Positions 31,892 to 44,427 of a stretch of 64,000 nucleotides of DNA are shown here, one piece after another (positions within the stretch are counted from its first letter, which is position 1; every line of letters begins with the position of its first letter). The stretch covers positions 310,001-374,000 of the forward strand of contig JAAXNY010000021.1 in the NCBI GenBank assembly GCA_013420905.1. Reading direction: 5' to 3'. The DNA is from Collybia mongolica. Its lineage: Eukaryota; Basidiomycota; Agaricomycetes; Agaricales; Clitocybaceae. The position numbers were made by a program, and so were the translations under genes. The notes beneath the pieces are model-generated. The model did no database searches and was not told the DNA's origin. It worked only from the letters and a program-made list of their open reading frames with translations.

Positions 31892-33651
31892 ATGAATACA
31901 TTCCACGTCCAAGGCCACATATCTGGAGTGGATGATATCCAAAGCGCCCGCATAAGCATCGCAAAGTCTCACCCTGCGCTCGAAATCCCTGACATTATCT
32001 CATGTATTCTCGAAAAGCTGATGGAAGACAACAATTTAAAACATACAGATCTTCTATGTATGGCCCTCACCCGTAAAGCTTTCGAGGGACCTAGCCTTGA
32101 CCTCCGATGGAAGGCGGTGAACAACATTATTTCCCTTCTCAAACTAATCGCTGGAGTAGTAAAAGTGCTCGGTACATTGGTATACACCTCCACCTACGGT
32201 ATGGTCCAACGACGCTTAAAACTCTTGGATAGTTTCTCCCAGGAGATCTCCACCCTCCGAAGCCACCTCCCAGATTTTTTGACTATGCAAGCCGTATTCG
32301 TGCCCTCGTTTATGACGTATATTCGGATTTCAACGACGTTTATTCGTCCATCTGGTTATATCTATCGCACCTCGAGGACGGATTACTCCCTCATCTCAGA
32401 TCGATCACGATATCATATAATCCAGTTTCTTCTCTTGGAAAGAAGAGGGCTTGCCTCGTCCTTCCTATACTCGCCATCTCAGGTTCCATCACATCTCTCA
32501 CATTCCAAATGCCAGATAGCAGTATATATAGTGATGTGCTCGATATTGAACCCGCACTGGCAACACTCATAATATGCAACCCTGATCTTCGTTCTTTAGT
32601 GGTTTCCGCGCCGATGTTTCACGGAACTTCAGGCCCTTTCCTGTATCTGTCAACCATCCAATCAGTAACCCTGAATCTCACCTCTGGAAATACAATCCCC
32701 AAGGCCCTCGACGCCTTGGGCTCCCTTCCGCGCCTCATTAACCTCACTCTGAACTCTTCCGGCCCAGTGGACAGTCAGGTTAGGACGAAATAGCTTCCAA
32801 ACTCTCAATAACATAACGCTCGCGGGGAACTTCCCATTCGTATCACCTATCCTTAATGCTATTATAGGTGATTCCCTTGAAACCATTGCCATTCACGTGA
32901 CGCACGGGGAAGTCGGGGACTTTTCGTATGACACTTTCCCAGCTTACGAAATATCTCAGTCGACTTTGCAGGATGCAGGTGCCCGGAACACCTCGGTCCA
33001 GAAAGGCTGAATGCTAATTCGTTTGTATCCTGTATACTCCATCATCAGCTGGTAGAATCGTTGGTGTTCACTTCCCTGGATCCGACAATTTGCTTCTCTG
33101 ATCTGGAAATCTTCGACCTTGCTCGTGCGTGGCCTTTATTAAGGGTGCTCAAAATTGAACACACCTCCCGAGCATACCCTAGGCCCTCAGTTTCGTCTTT
33201 ACACCACTTCGTTCAATATTGTCCCCGCCTCGTCAACCTTTCCATCACCACAGAACACGATCCTGTTCGCCTTAACATCCCTAGGCCGGTTTCAAGCCAC
33301 CGCCTACGCAAGCTGGATCTCCAACACACTTGGATCAAGAACTACGCTTATTTTGCCCGGTACATCGATGGGACGTTCCCACATCTTCTTGACCTTAGCT
33401 TGATAAATCATGGGGCCCATGAAAGCCTGAGCACATATATCTTTGACGTTTGTCAGCCTGTTCGAAGAGACCAAAAGGAGCGTGAACTCGCAAAGAAAAT
33501 GAACGACATCCTCTGGGGTTTCATCCTTTATCACTTAGACTGCTCAAGATATCGCCCTCATGTTGATATACATCATTTCCACTTCACTTTAAATATAATC
33601 GAAATTTCAAATTTTCACCATGGGGGGAAAGGAGCTTATGTGTTAATGTGA
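31892..33651 (+). pseudogene. decayed F-box/LRR-type gene (copy 2)
   Basis: Exon 1 (31892-32179) has the F-box-like region (DLLCMALTRKAFEGPSLDLRW) and ends at a GT donor (TTG|GTATAC) at the family's conserved intron position. A one-base deletion relative to the intact copies lies near 32270, between LRSHLP and RFFDYASRIRAL. The frame then runs through WLYLSHLEDGLLPHL to a second shift near 32780, continues with LNNITLAGNFPF to a stop near 33008, and resumes in another frame at 33061 (LVFTSLDPTICFSDLEIFDLARAWP) to 33651. At least three breaks make a full product impossible. Sequence identity to the intact copies is still visible along the whole length. Confidence 0.75.
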
Positions 33652-33770
33652 ACTAATATGACAGTCTGGAACCACACTGAGTAACGTTATATAAATAATG
33701 TTTACGCATTGGCAATATCTTGCCCTATGCGTCTTCGGAAACTGCCGATTGATCCCCATCTCATACTATC

Positions 33771-35410
33771 ATGAATTCCGTAGATCTGAATGAAGTCCCG
33801 GGTACTCACATTCGTAAAACATCTCACAATGCTTTGGAGATCGTCGATATTATTGACCAAATTTTGCTTAAACTCATCGAGGATCCGCAGACCAAGAAGA
33901 CCAATCTTGTTACGATGGCACGATGTTGCAAGGCGTTTGAGGATCCTAGCCTCAATCATCTATGGGCGAGTATGAGCAGTGTAGTACCACTGCTCAAACT
34001 CATTCATGGAGTGGAGGAGTTTCAAGGATCCCTGGCACGTCTTTAACCCTGGAATCCAACTTTGCTTTGTGGGAACTGATGATAGTTTCTGATCAGATAA
34101 TCGCGGGCAAGATCAATTTTGAAGAATTGCCTCCAAGGTTTCATACCTATGCTAAGCGTATTCGTGATGTCAATTACGATGTGGACGGAGATTTTGGTCA
34201 GGTCAATCCATCAACATGGATGCGGCTAGCACATCTTGAGGGTGCACTTCTCCCAAACCTGAAATCGTTCAAACTATCGTACAACAACCCTTCCGCCTTG
34301 GGTAAAGAGAGGTCTCTTCTCCTACTTCCCGCCTTCGTCCGTCCAGGGTCCATTATTTCGTTCGCATTGAAAACCTCATCAGTCGTTAATTACAATGCGC
34401 GATACAAAGTGGGTCCGATCCTGGCCGTGTTGGGTGATTATAACCTTGGGATAGAGGTTCTGGAGGTTGCAGGGACGTTTATCAGCCAATATTCCCAGAT
34501 CCTCGCAACTATGCAAACGCTACAATCCATCTCCCTTGAATTGGCCCTTGACAGTATCCTTCCCGATCTTCTCACAGCACTGTCCTCTCTTCCTTCGCTC
34601 CGTAAACTTACTCTGGCATTTTTCGGTATAACACCGGATCCTGGATATCTGAAATCTCACTGGTTCCCCAAACTCGTTGGGATAGTGTTGAAAGGAAAAA
34701 TCACGTTTATGTCGCGTATGCTGGCCTCGATTAAGGCCGCCTGCCTGGAGTGCGTCGATATTAACGTGATGTATGGTGCGGGCGATGGTGTCCAGGAATC
34801 AGTATTCCCGTCCCTCCAATTAATTCGCTTTCCGGCCCTAAAGCGGATTTCCGTTGATCTAGTCGGATGTAATTCATCGCCTAGACTTGGTGAGAGAGAT
34901 AACAAACTGAGCTTCGTGGCCTCAATTCTGGGAAACCATCGTGTCGAAGAGTTGGTGATGACTTCGCTAAACCCATCAATGTGTTTATCGGATTTTGAGA
35001 TTATTGATCTCGCCATGGCGTGGCCGTCATTGAAAGTTTTGCGATTCGAGCACATAGCACCGCCAGTTATGCAACCTACATTTACGTCGTTGGAAAGCCT
35101 CGCACGAAGATGCCCCCGTCTAGTAGAGTTATCAATTTCTTTGCGGGAGGAGTACCTTCGTGACGTTGGGCTAAAGCGCCCGTCGACCCTGCGGGAGTTG
35201 AACTTACAGCATACGAATATCAAGCGTTATGCGCACGCCGCGCAATATATCGATAAGCTGTTTCCATTCCTCTATAGATTTGACATGTTGGAACAGCATT
35301 CCTGCGAGACAATGCGGGATATTATCTTCGAGGCTTGCAAACCTGTGAGGAAGGACGAGCGGCGCCGCATTATCATGAAAGACGTCGAAAGTGTTGACGG
35401 TATGCTTTGA
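33771..35410 (+). CDS. F-box/LRR-type protein, type A (array gene 1)
   Basis: Two exons, 33771-34034 and 34097-35410, give 525 residues. The F-box-like segment (about 22-80) reads EIVDIIDQILLKL...MARCCKAFEDPSLNHLW and is followed by VPLLKLI, typical of basidiomycete F-box proteins that would link substrates to SCF ubiquitin ligase. The rest is irregular leucine-rich sequence (LPSLRKLTL, LKVLRFEH, LRELNLQHTNI). The intron starts GC (CTG|GCACGT) and ends GATCAG, with CTGAT branch sites. Only this GC-AG choice keeps frame in all four paralogues; the GT four bases downstream does not. Closest relative in the window is the gene at 37980. The substrate is unknown. Confidence 0.75.
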
Positions 35411-35743
35411 TGACGAGATTGGACTGGCTAGGGGGGCGAGTAGATGTTCCTTTCCGTCTGATATCATCCTGCACAAATCGCGGACCACAAAACAAAAAAA
35501 CAATAGTGAGAACGTAAAAGGAAGGCATGAAAAGATAGTGGCTCTGAATTAGAGGGAGAGAATAAACTCGAGGTAGTGAACGTAGAAATCAATTGAAAAC
35601 GATGTTCGGTTAGCTGTGTTGTGCTGATAAGATTAGATCCCAATGGCCTCTAGGAGTCTTTAGCGCATGGTGGGGGCGTTTCGACGAACGTTGTACCCTT
35701 GCGTCTGCCGGGATATTCCGACCAATCTTTTGCTCTAACAACT
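35411..35743. other. intergenic spacer in the F-box array
   Basis: 333 bp, no gene. It shares a short stretch (GCTGATAAGATTAGATCCCA-like, 35623-35642) with the spacer before the gene at 40630, a sign of common origin of the two type B genes. Confidence 0.4.
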
Positions 35744-37427
35744 ATGTCTTCCACAGATCAAAGCGTCGCCAAAGCTTCTACCATTCATAACATACCTCAC
35801 AGGGCTCTACGCGTTGAGGATATTGTTGATCAAATACTGCAAAAACTCATTGAAGGTGATCAAGCAACCAAAGCCGGCCTTCTTGCGATGGCACGATGTT
35901 GTAAGGCTTTTGAAGATTTGAGCCTTAATCATTTATGGGCAAGAATGAGGAGCCTAGTACCGCTGCTCAAACTCATACATGGAGTGGAGGATTCTCAAGG
36001 AACCCTGGCACGTCGTCCACATTATATTTCAAAATCAGTCCGAATTGCTGACTCACAGTTATCGTTTCGTCAATCAGATAATTGTAGGACAGCTCGAATT
36101 TGGAGAGTTACCCTCACGGTTCCACATCTATGCTAAACGAATTCGCACACTCGATTACGATATAACAGCCAATTGCGGCGATATAGATGTATCGACATGG
36201 ATCCGGCTCGCTCAATTAGAGCGTGCGCTACTCCCGAATTTGAGGTCTTTGAATATATCATGCACTATAGCAAGGGGTGCAACGTCTGCAGTGGAGAGAG
36301 ACAAAGCTCTACTCCTCCTGCCTGTCCTTGCACGACCATCAGCAATCAACTCTTTCACTTTTCAAATGCTTTCGGCAACAAGTCATAATACCCGGTCTGA
36401 AGTGGGGCCTTTCTTGTCTATCCTGAGTGATTACAAGCTGAACATTGAGACGTTGGTTCTGTCTGGGACTTTCACCACTAGATATACCGACACCATAGCG
36501 ATTATGCAATCGTTGCGATCCATATCCCTTCAGCTATCCCTTGATAGCGTCCTTTCCCCAGTCCTCGCCGCTTTGGCCTCCCTGCCCCGCCTGCGTGCGC
36601 TAAATTTAGAATTTATGGGAGTTACGCCAAGTCCCTCAGAGATGGGGTCGCACTCATTCCCAGGTCTCCTGAAGGTCGTAATCAGGGGAGGGATATCATT
36701 TATATCACGCACCTTGGCTTCGATGACATGTCCTTGCATAGAGCAAGTCGATGTTCAATTGATTCTTATCAATGCGCCTGGAGCAACCGACATTCCGCCA
36801 GCCCAGGAATCAGTCCTACCATACCTCCAGTTGTCTCGGTTTCCAACATTGAAACAGATTGTCCTCGACCTTTCGGGATGTGCTCCACCTTCTTCTAAGG
36901 GCCAACGAGAGAATAGACTGAACTTTGTAGCGCCAGTGCTGGGCAATCGGGGCATAGAGGAGTTCGTGGTGACATCTCTGGGAGCTCACATGTGTTTCTC
37001 AGATCATGAGATCACCGAGATCGCTACAGCGTGGCCCTCTTTGAAAATTATGAAGCTCGAACATGTTTCGTTACCTGCTGAACAACCCTCGTTCGCTTCG
37101 CTCGATCACCTTGTACATCGGTGCCCACATCTCTCACAGGTTTCAGTGACTCTATGCGAAGGGGAAGTCCATGATCTAAATCACGATACAACATCAAAGC
37201 CCGGGACGGGTATGTGGGAGTTAAACCTGCAACACACCATGATCAGTCGGTATGCGATTGTTGGGCGGTATATTGACGAACTATTTCCCTTCCTCAATAA
37301 GTTCGCCATGAATCAACCACAAACCTGTATATATATGCAGGATGTCATATTCCAGGCATGCCAAATTGTGAGGAGAAGTGAGCAGAAGCGCCGGAAGAGA
37401 GAGGAAACACAAAGCGGTAAATTCTGA
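35744..37427 (+). CDS. F-box/LRR-type protein, type B (array gene 2)
   Basis: Exons 35744-36007 and 36078-37427 give 537 residues. The F-box-like region is RVEDIVDQILQKLIEG...MARCCKAFEDLSLNHLW, then VPLLKLI; LRR-like repeats follow to the end (LPRLRALNLEF, LKIMKLEH, MWELNLQHTMI). The 70 nt intron has the GC donor (CTG|GCACGT) and CAATCAG acceptor. The second exon also reads open upstream in its own frame from an ATG at 35979, but that start would lose the F-box. Type B marks shared with the gene at 40630 include IDVSTW, SAVERDKALLLLP-like and DIPP.QESVL blocks. The role is inferred as a substrate adaptor. Confidence 0.75.
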
Positions 37428-37979
37428 AGGCGAAATGATTTGTAACGGGGTCTTTTTGTCAATTTCATGCGTACATCTATTTTTCGACAGAGATAAAGGG
37501 TATTGGTAACGACCTGCATTCATAGGTGGATCTACCTACGAGAGTCACCTTTGTTTTTGATAAGGTCTGTAGTGCGATCTTCAAACAATTGATGGCCTAA
37601 ATTTGATTCCAAACACAGAAAATTGTGGTGAAAGCATGGAATAATAGAGGTCCTGTAAAGGCGTCAGTTAGCAATGATCAAAAGGTTATGCATCGTTTAC
37701 GGTGACGCCCAGCCGTCTGCCAAACGATATTTAGGACTATATATGTTAAGTATACCACTTTTAGCCCCATCCTTATTCCGGAGCAGCTGTATGGGAGGTA
37801 TAGTAGGTAAAAATAAACAACAAGGAACGGCCAAAAAGGACCAACTTTATCTTAGTACTCATCGGATTTTAGCGTTTTACATAGTGCGCTGCCCATACCA
37901 TACAGCTGTGTCGTTTCGGCAAAAAAACTCCCACCTTGCGTTTCCGGGAAGTGCCGGTCAATTCTTATCTTACACCATC
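37428..37979. other. intergenic spacer in the F-box array
   Basis: 552 bp. A frame open from about 37674 runs into the next gene's exon 1 but shows no conserved residues before the ATG at 37980, so I treat it as upstream sequence. Confidence 0.4.
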
Positions 37980-39661
37980 ATGTCTTCCGCAATTCAAAAC
38001 GAATTTCAACCCACTCCTATTCGTAAAGGATCCTACACCGCTCTAGACATCGTCTATATAATTGACAATATTCTGCTCAAACTCGTCGAAGATACGCAGG
38101 TCAAAAAGGCCGATCTTGTTTCGATGGCACGATGCTGTAAGGCGTTTGAGGATCCCAGCCTCAACCGTCTATGGGCGAGTATGAGCAGTGTAGTACCACT
38201 GCTTAGACTCATCCATGGAGTGGATGAATACCAGGGATCCCTGGCACGTTTCTAACACTATAGTGTAATATTAATTATAGACCTCTGACCATGAATTTCG
38301 ACCAGATTATCGCGGGGAAAATCACCCTAGAAGAGTTGTCTCCGCGGTTCCACAGCTATGCTAAACGTATCCGCCACGTCTGTTACGACGTGAGAGGAGA
38401 CTTCGATCAAGTCGATCCGTCAACGTGGATACGGCTAGCCCACATTGCCGGCGCACCGCTCCCAAACTTGAGATCGTTCAAATTATCCTATTCCAACCCA
38501 TCGACTCTGGGGAGAGAGAGGTCTCTTCTCCTCCTGCCTGCACTCATTCGTACAGGTTCTATTTCATCCTTCGCATTCAGAATGCCGTCAGTCGGTCATC
38601 ATGATCGACATGAAGTTGGTCCAATTTTGACCCTCCTGAGTGATTATGATTGGGGATTGGAGGCCCTCGTGGCCTCGGGAACGTTTCTGGGAAGATACGC
38701 AGAGATACTGGCAACCATGCAAACACTGCGTTCTGTATCCCTTGAATTATCCTACGATAGTGTCCTCCCCAATATCCTCATGGCGCTAGCTTCCCTTCCC
38801 CGTCTAACTGAACTTAGTCTTGAATTCTTTGGTGAAACGCCGGATCCCAGTTGCATGAAATCAAATTTATTTCCCAAACTCGTCGGGATTGTGCTGAAAG
38901 GAAAGATCACGTTTATATCGCGTACCCTGGCCTCGATGAAGGCTTCCTGCCTCGAATGTGTCGATATCACAGTAATGGATGGTGCGAGAGATGGTACCCA
39001 GGAGTCGCTATTGTTATCCCTCCAATTATCCCACTTTCCCGGGGTGAGACGGATACTTGTTGATTTAAAAGGGTGCGACTCGTCTCTCCGTCATGGTGAG
39101 AGAGACAACAAAGTGAGCTTTGTGGCTCAGATTCTGGGAAATCGTAACGTGGAAGAGTTGATCATGACTTCGCTCGAGCCGTCGATGTGCTTGTCGGATT
39201 ATGAAATCCTTGACCTCGCCGCAGCATGGCCACTGTTGAAAATCTTACGGCTGGAACACACAGCATCACCGGCTATGCAACCTTCCTTTGCATCACTAGA
39301 AATCCTTGCAAGACAGTGTCCCCATCTCACAGAACTATCAATTACTTTGCGAGAAGACTATCGCTATCCAATCCTCGACGCCATGCTGACTCCCGTGCCG
39401 CCCTTGGAAGGATTGAATTTACAACATACGAAACTCAAGGGATATGCGCGCGCTGTGCGATATTTAGGTAACCTGTTTCCTGACCTGCACAAGCTAAGTA
39501 TATCGGAACGGCGGGCCTTCGTGGCGATTCAGGAGATTCTTTGCGAGGATACCCAACTTTTGAGGAAGGTTGAGCGTATTCATATGGAGAAGGATGATGA
39601 AGAAAATTACAACGGTAAGCTTAGGTGGCGAGGTCAGTCAGGTCATGGTGCAAGCAGATGA
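37980..39661 (+). CDS. F-box/LRR-type protein, type A (array gene 3)
   Basis: Exons 37980-38243 and 38306-39661 give 539 residues. F-box-like region: DIVYIIDNILLKLVED...MARCCKAFEDPSLNRLW, then VPLLRLI. The 62 nt intron matches the length of the one in the gene at 33771 and has the same GC donor (CTG|GCACGT), ending GACCAG. LRR-like sequence continues (LPRLTELSLEF, LKILRLEHTA, LEGLNLQHTKL). The C-terminus after about residue 520 differs from the other copies, and a GTAAGC near 39614 could be a further donor, so the last ~15 residues are uncertain. It is clearly the sister of the gene at 33771. Confidence 0.75.
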
Positions 39662-40629
39662 CGTTTTTTCATTCAGGCGGCAAAAAAACCAAAGAGGGCG
39701 ACATCTACTTTGGCTCTTCCTCTAACCCATTCCGGAAGGGGGAGAAGAAGGGGAAGCGGGGTAAAAGATCATAATATAATATAATGGATGACGAACGAGG
39801 CGTCTAGATTTAAAGAATTGGAGAAAACAGCTACTATGCGAAATTGGAAACATCAAATCGATCTTCCAAGAATGGCAGGCTATTACAAACCCCAAACACA
39901 TTTCCATAAAAAAAACGCAACTGTAATGTGGTTATGCGCTTCAGTTGAGTCATTCTGGTATTGTGCGAGGAAGTTGAAACCTTTTCATATGTGTCTCCTG
40001 ACACCACCATGTGGCATTTTGAGTTTGTACACTGTGCAATCCTGCAGACAGAAGAATACATTATTACGACGCCCAGAGATCTAGTAAACTAATCTGGCTC
40101 AACGCGGATGTTTCATACATATGCAGTCGGGCACGTTTTGGGTCCGATCTCCAGCGCCAAGTGTAACACTAGGTAATATGACTTACAGACAGTTCTGCGG
40201 GCACCAATATATGTGTCTTGCAGGCATTTCCCCACCGAAATACATTCCTAACGCCATATCTCTGTCGCGCGAACCCTATCCTTAAAAAAAATGACGGGTA
40301 GATTTACGGGAGTTGAAGGTAGGTTACACGAAGAATACCCCGAGGCTTTTGTGATTTCCCAGACGAAGAAGGAAAAATTCCAGTTGTGGCGTTTGAGTTT
40401 TGAGTGTGCGTAAACGTCGGTTGCAGTTTCATCCGGGGGACCCCGGACTGACAGAACGCAGAGTTTTACGCCCAAATTATAATGTGGTGTTGACACCACA
40501 CCAACACCAGCCCCTAACTTACCTTGCCTTGGTTGTATCGCGCTGATAAGATTAGATCCCAAAATATCCTATGATCCTGAACCCTTGCACGCACCGGTAA
40601 ATTCCATCCAACCTTTCTTTCCCACAACC
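39662..40629. other. intergenic spacer in the F-box array
   Basis: 968 bp with short frames only and no repeat ends. A promoter for the next gene is expected here, but no clear TATA box is visible. Confidence 0.4.
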
Positions 40630-42304
40630 ATGTCCGAGTCATCCGCAAGTCAAAACGACACCAAGGATTCGACTTACTCTAAAACATCTAACACTGCTCT
40701 ACGAATCGAGGACATTGTTGACCAAATACTCCTCAAGCTCATCGAAGGTGAACAGGCAAAAAAAGCCGACCTCCTCTCAATGGCACGATGCTGCAAGGCA
40801 TTTACGGATCCCAGCCTAAACCATTTGTGGAGGAGTATGAACAGTGTCGTACCACTTCTTAGACTTGTCGATGGGGTGGAAGAGTCTGAGGGAACCCTGG
40901 CACGTCGTTCACATCGTATCTCGAGATTGCTTTGAGTTGCTGATTTGCAGTTATCACGGCGCCAATCAGATTATCGCAGACGATCTCGAATATGGAGAGT
41001 TATCTTCGCGGTTCCACAGCTACGCTAAACGAGTTCGTACTCTTGAGTATGATTTGGCGGCTAACTTCGTCGATATCGATGTATCAACATGGATGCGGCT
41101 AGCCCAACTAGAGAGTGCGCTACTCCCAAACCTGACATCATTGAGAGTATCCTGCACAATAGTTGGAGGTGCGACATCCGCAATAGAGAGGGATAAAGCT
41201 CTACTCCTCTTGCCGGTCCTTGCACAGCCATCAACCATCAGATCTTTCGCTTTCAATGTGCCTTCCGTAACCAGTGATAACGCTCGATTCGAAGTCGGAC
41301 CCTTCTTGTCCATCCTCGGCAGTTACAAGCTCAGCCTTGAGAGCCTCGCTGTATCGGGAACTTTCACCACCAGATACATAAACAGAATTATGAAGATGCA
41401 ATCGTTGCGTTCTGTATCCCTTCAGTTAGCCCTTGATAGTGCCGTTCCCGCGGTCCTCACTGCTTTGGCCTCCCTCCCTCGTCTAAACACGCTAGACCTA
41501 GAATTCATGGGAAGTATGCCAGGTCGCACAAAGATGGGATCACATTCATTCCAAAGTCTCCTAAAGATCGTGCTTAAGGGAGGAACCTCGTTCATATCAC
41601 GTACACTGGCATCGACGACATGTCCCTGCATGGAACACGTTGACGTCCAAGTGATGTCCTTCAACATGCCTGGGGCAACCGATATTCCTCCATCCCAAGA
41701 ATCTGTCCTATCATACCTCCAGCTATCTCGTTTCCCAACACTTAAGCATATTGTTCTCGATTTATCAGGATGCGCTCCACCTTCTCATAGTGGACAACGA
41801 CAGAATCGACTTAACTTTGTAGCGTCAATACTGGGAAATCGTAGGATAGAAGAGCTCGTGTTGACCTCGCTAGGTCCAGAGATGTGCTTCTCGAATCATG
41901 AAATCGCTGAGCTCGCTACCGCGTGGCCCTTCTTGAGAATCCTGAAGCTTGAACATATGTGGCCACCGGCAGAGCAGCCATCCTTCACCTCACTAGACCA
42001 GCTTACGACTCGGTGCCCCCATCTTACAGAGATCTCAATGACTCTGTGTGAGGGGGACATCGAGGACCTTGATTTTTTCGTCGCATCGAAGCCTGGGGTA
42101 TGTGCATGGGAGTTGAACCTGCAACACACATCCATCAAGGAGTATGCGGTTGTTGGGCGATACATTGACGAATTGTTTCCCTTCCTCAATAAGTTGACGA
42201 TGCACGAGCCACAGACTTGTCTATACGTACAGGGTGTTATTTTTCGGGCATGTCAGATTGTGAGGAGGAGAGAGCAGGGTCGTCGGAGGCTGAGAGACGC
42301 GTAA
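40630..42304 (+). CDS. F-box/LRR-type protein, type B (array gene 4)
   Basis: Exons 40630-40899 and 40970-42304 give 534 residues. F-box-like region: RIEDIVDQILLKLIEG...MARCCKAFTDPSLNHLW, then VPLLRLV. The 70 nt intron has GC donor CTG|GCACGT and acceptor CAATCAG, the same length as in the gene at 35744. The body is leucine-rich (LPRLNTLDLEF, LRILKLEH, AWELNLQHTSI) and ends with a basic tail. It is the sister of the gene at 35744 and the last member of the array in this window. Confidence 0.75.
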
Positions 42305-43102
42305 AATCCGGAGGTGAGGAGACCTTTTGACTAGCTTTGGGTTTGTCTCGTAGATTCACCGCTATAGTTACCTTTTCGCGAGTATGAATGAGAGCGCGTT
42401 AGCATCAACTTGTATCAGTCAGTTTGACTACCTATGAGTGTCACCATGTTGCATGGCTGGATTGGAAACGTAATCCATGAGCATTCAAACATGATCCCGA
42501 CCACCAACATCATAGTGGTAAATAAAACATATTAATAGGGAAAAAGTGCCATGCTGGCGGCACACTACGGCGGCGGCATCATTTTTACCTGAAGAAAACG
42601 TGGTGAAAACGAGGCGGAAAGGGTAGTTGCTATGGCAATGCACCTTTCTATTTTTTTACACGAGCCTTTTGACTGCAAACAAAGGCTGGCACCGCCGCAG
42701 TGGCAGTTCAAAGGCTATGCGCCCGCGTCTAAAAAAATACCTGACGGACCAAAAGACTCTGGCCAAGGACAGGATCGGAGTCTAAGGCGCGACCACGAGA
42801 ATTTCAGCACCTACAAGATGTCCTCGAGATCATAAAAGCCACATATAAATCAGACTGTAAAGTGTGTAAAATGCCCTTCTCAGCTTCAGCCTTCTCTGCT
42901 GTGTTATGATGGCCCAGACTTAAGTCAGCACGTGGCGTACTGCCACACGTCGTGGCAGCACTGGTTAGCCTGTCAAGAATCCTGAGTTTATGTAGCCTCA
43001 TAGCCTTCATTCTCAGGAGGTAGATAAGGGGATTGGGCTGCTGTAAAAACGACAAACATTTGCTCTGGAGTTTAAAACCAAGCCGCCATCTCTTGACATT
43101 CT
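42305..43102. other. intergenic, 798 bp
   Basis: No gene is supported. Mixed composition, no repeat ends seen. Confidence 0.4.
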
Positions 43103-43977
43103 ATGCCTGCTGCACACGATATATATGTAGAACAGTTACGTGACCTGCGTAGAGGCCATCCGCTGTACCATCCCGAGCCACGAACAGAGGGCCTTGTGGA
43201 GATAGGAGATGTCGGATACGTCAAGGATGGTGCATTCCGCCGCCTCTTCAATGTTTCTCGACCCCCCCATGATCCCGTTCAGCGCATTGGCGTTCCAGAT
43301 GACTTCATCCAGTTGAACTTGGGCACGATGGATAGATTCGACGCAGTATTGGAGCCGGGGCCTCTTCATAGCAGAACTATCTCCACAATTTCCACGGAGG
43401 TTGGAACTCCAGGGTGAGTTCTTGTGATAACCATTTAACCAGGTGGCTAACTTTAGTCTATTGTAGTGAAATCCTTCCCGCAGAAGCTTCGTTTCACTTT
43501 AATTGTTCTTCAAAACGAGGCGCAATACTCATGCTGGAGACACAGATGGACCGCGCAGAAGCTGTCCAATCTCGCCGCCTCGAAGCCTATGTCACGCAAC
43601 ATTGTCGTTCTTGGCATGCTTTCGCCAGAGACTTGGATATTCACATAGGCTTCGGCGACCTTATGCTTGTAACTGAGTGCTCCAAAACAGCAGCTTGGTC
43701 GTCTGCAGTTTACTCCAATAATTCAACGGAGTTCGGTCTTTCATTTTCGATTGGAATACCATTCACCACTGCCGGAGTTGCCGCATCAAGGTCTCTCGAG
43801 AAAATTGGGCCAGTTGAACGCCGAAGAAGCCAAAAGCGAGCGAGAAGCCATGATCTGCCGCTTCCGAAGGACCATACAGTATTTATCAAGGCATACAGGG
43901 TCGGGATGCGCCAGATGTATTATCGATCCCTTGTGTCTCTTTTCACGAAAGCCCGAGCCTCGGGTCTCACCGAATGA
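43103..43977 (+). CDS. Agaricomycete-type conserved protein of unknown function
   Basis: Exons 43103-43413 and 43467-43977 (53 nt intron, GTGAGT...TTGTAG) give 273 residues. The N-terminus GHPLYHPEP...VEIGDVGYVKDGAFRRLFNV and PxxDPxxRIGVP is a pattern I know from many uncharacterised Agaricomycete proteins, followed in them, as here, by a block around PGPLHSRT, then AEASFHFNCSSKRGAIL, SWHAFARD...DLMLVTECSKTAAW and a closing VFIKAYRV. I know no biochemical role. No signal peptide or membrane helix is visible. It could be the first part of a longer gene continuing into the P-loop gene 450 bp downstream, but no splice chain across the gap works. Confidence 0.65.
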
Positions 43978-44427
43978 GAACGGGAGGGTAGGGGAGGAGT
44001 AAGGCCACAGTCACCGAGCTCATCACAGAGCCCTCTTTCTCCCGCCAGCCCCTCTGGATCTTTCGTTGTTGGGCCTTACGAATCCGTTTGTACAATTTTA
44101 TTTCGTATGACGCAATGTTCACGACAAATACCAGGACTTCCATGCTTCAACCGCTTTGCTTGCACTTGAGATGGAGGTACGATATCGTGGCTATTTCCCT
44201 TTAACAGCATGATGATTGACGTGTATTTGGACAGAAAAATAACGATCCAGAGTTTGTCATACTTCATGACGACGTTTGGTGCTCAGCAAACCCTGGCTCC
44301 GAGGAATCTCGAATCATAGATGACTTTCTATTTCAGTGATGAGGTTTCGAACTATCTAGTAATATTTTCCGATCTATTCGGCAATGAACTGTGAGCTGAT
44401 TCTAAAGATTCCATTACACAGAATTCC
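43978..44427. other. spacer with one possible exon
   Basis: A frame after an acceptor at 44234 (44235-44336, KNNDPEFVILHDD...) looks exon-like, but it ends in TGA TGA without a donor that fits the next exon in phase. It may belong to either neighbour. Confidence 0.3.

Noticed and set aside
6383..40561. 15-mer TGATAAGATTAGATC shared by 6384-6398, 35625-35639 and 40544-40558
   Set aside because: Two copies are explained by the F-box duplication; one additional 15-base match is expected by chance in a 64 kb window compared with itself on both strands.
35979..42304. Second-exon frames of the F-box genes starting at ATG 33962, 35979, 38291 and 40844 as whole genes
   Set aside because: They lack the F-box, their first residues differ between paralogues, and a conserved exon 1 with matching intron ends lies just upstream.
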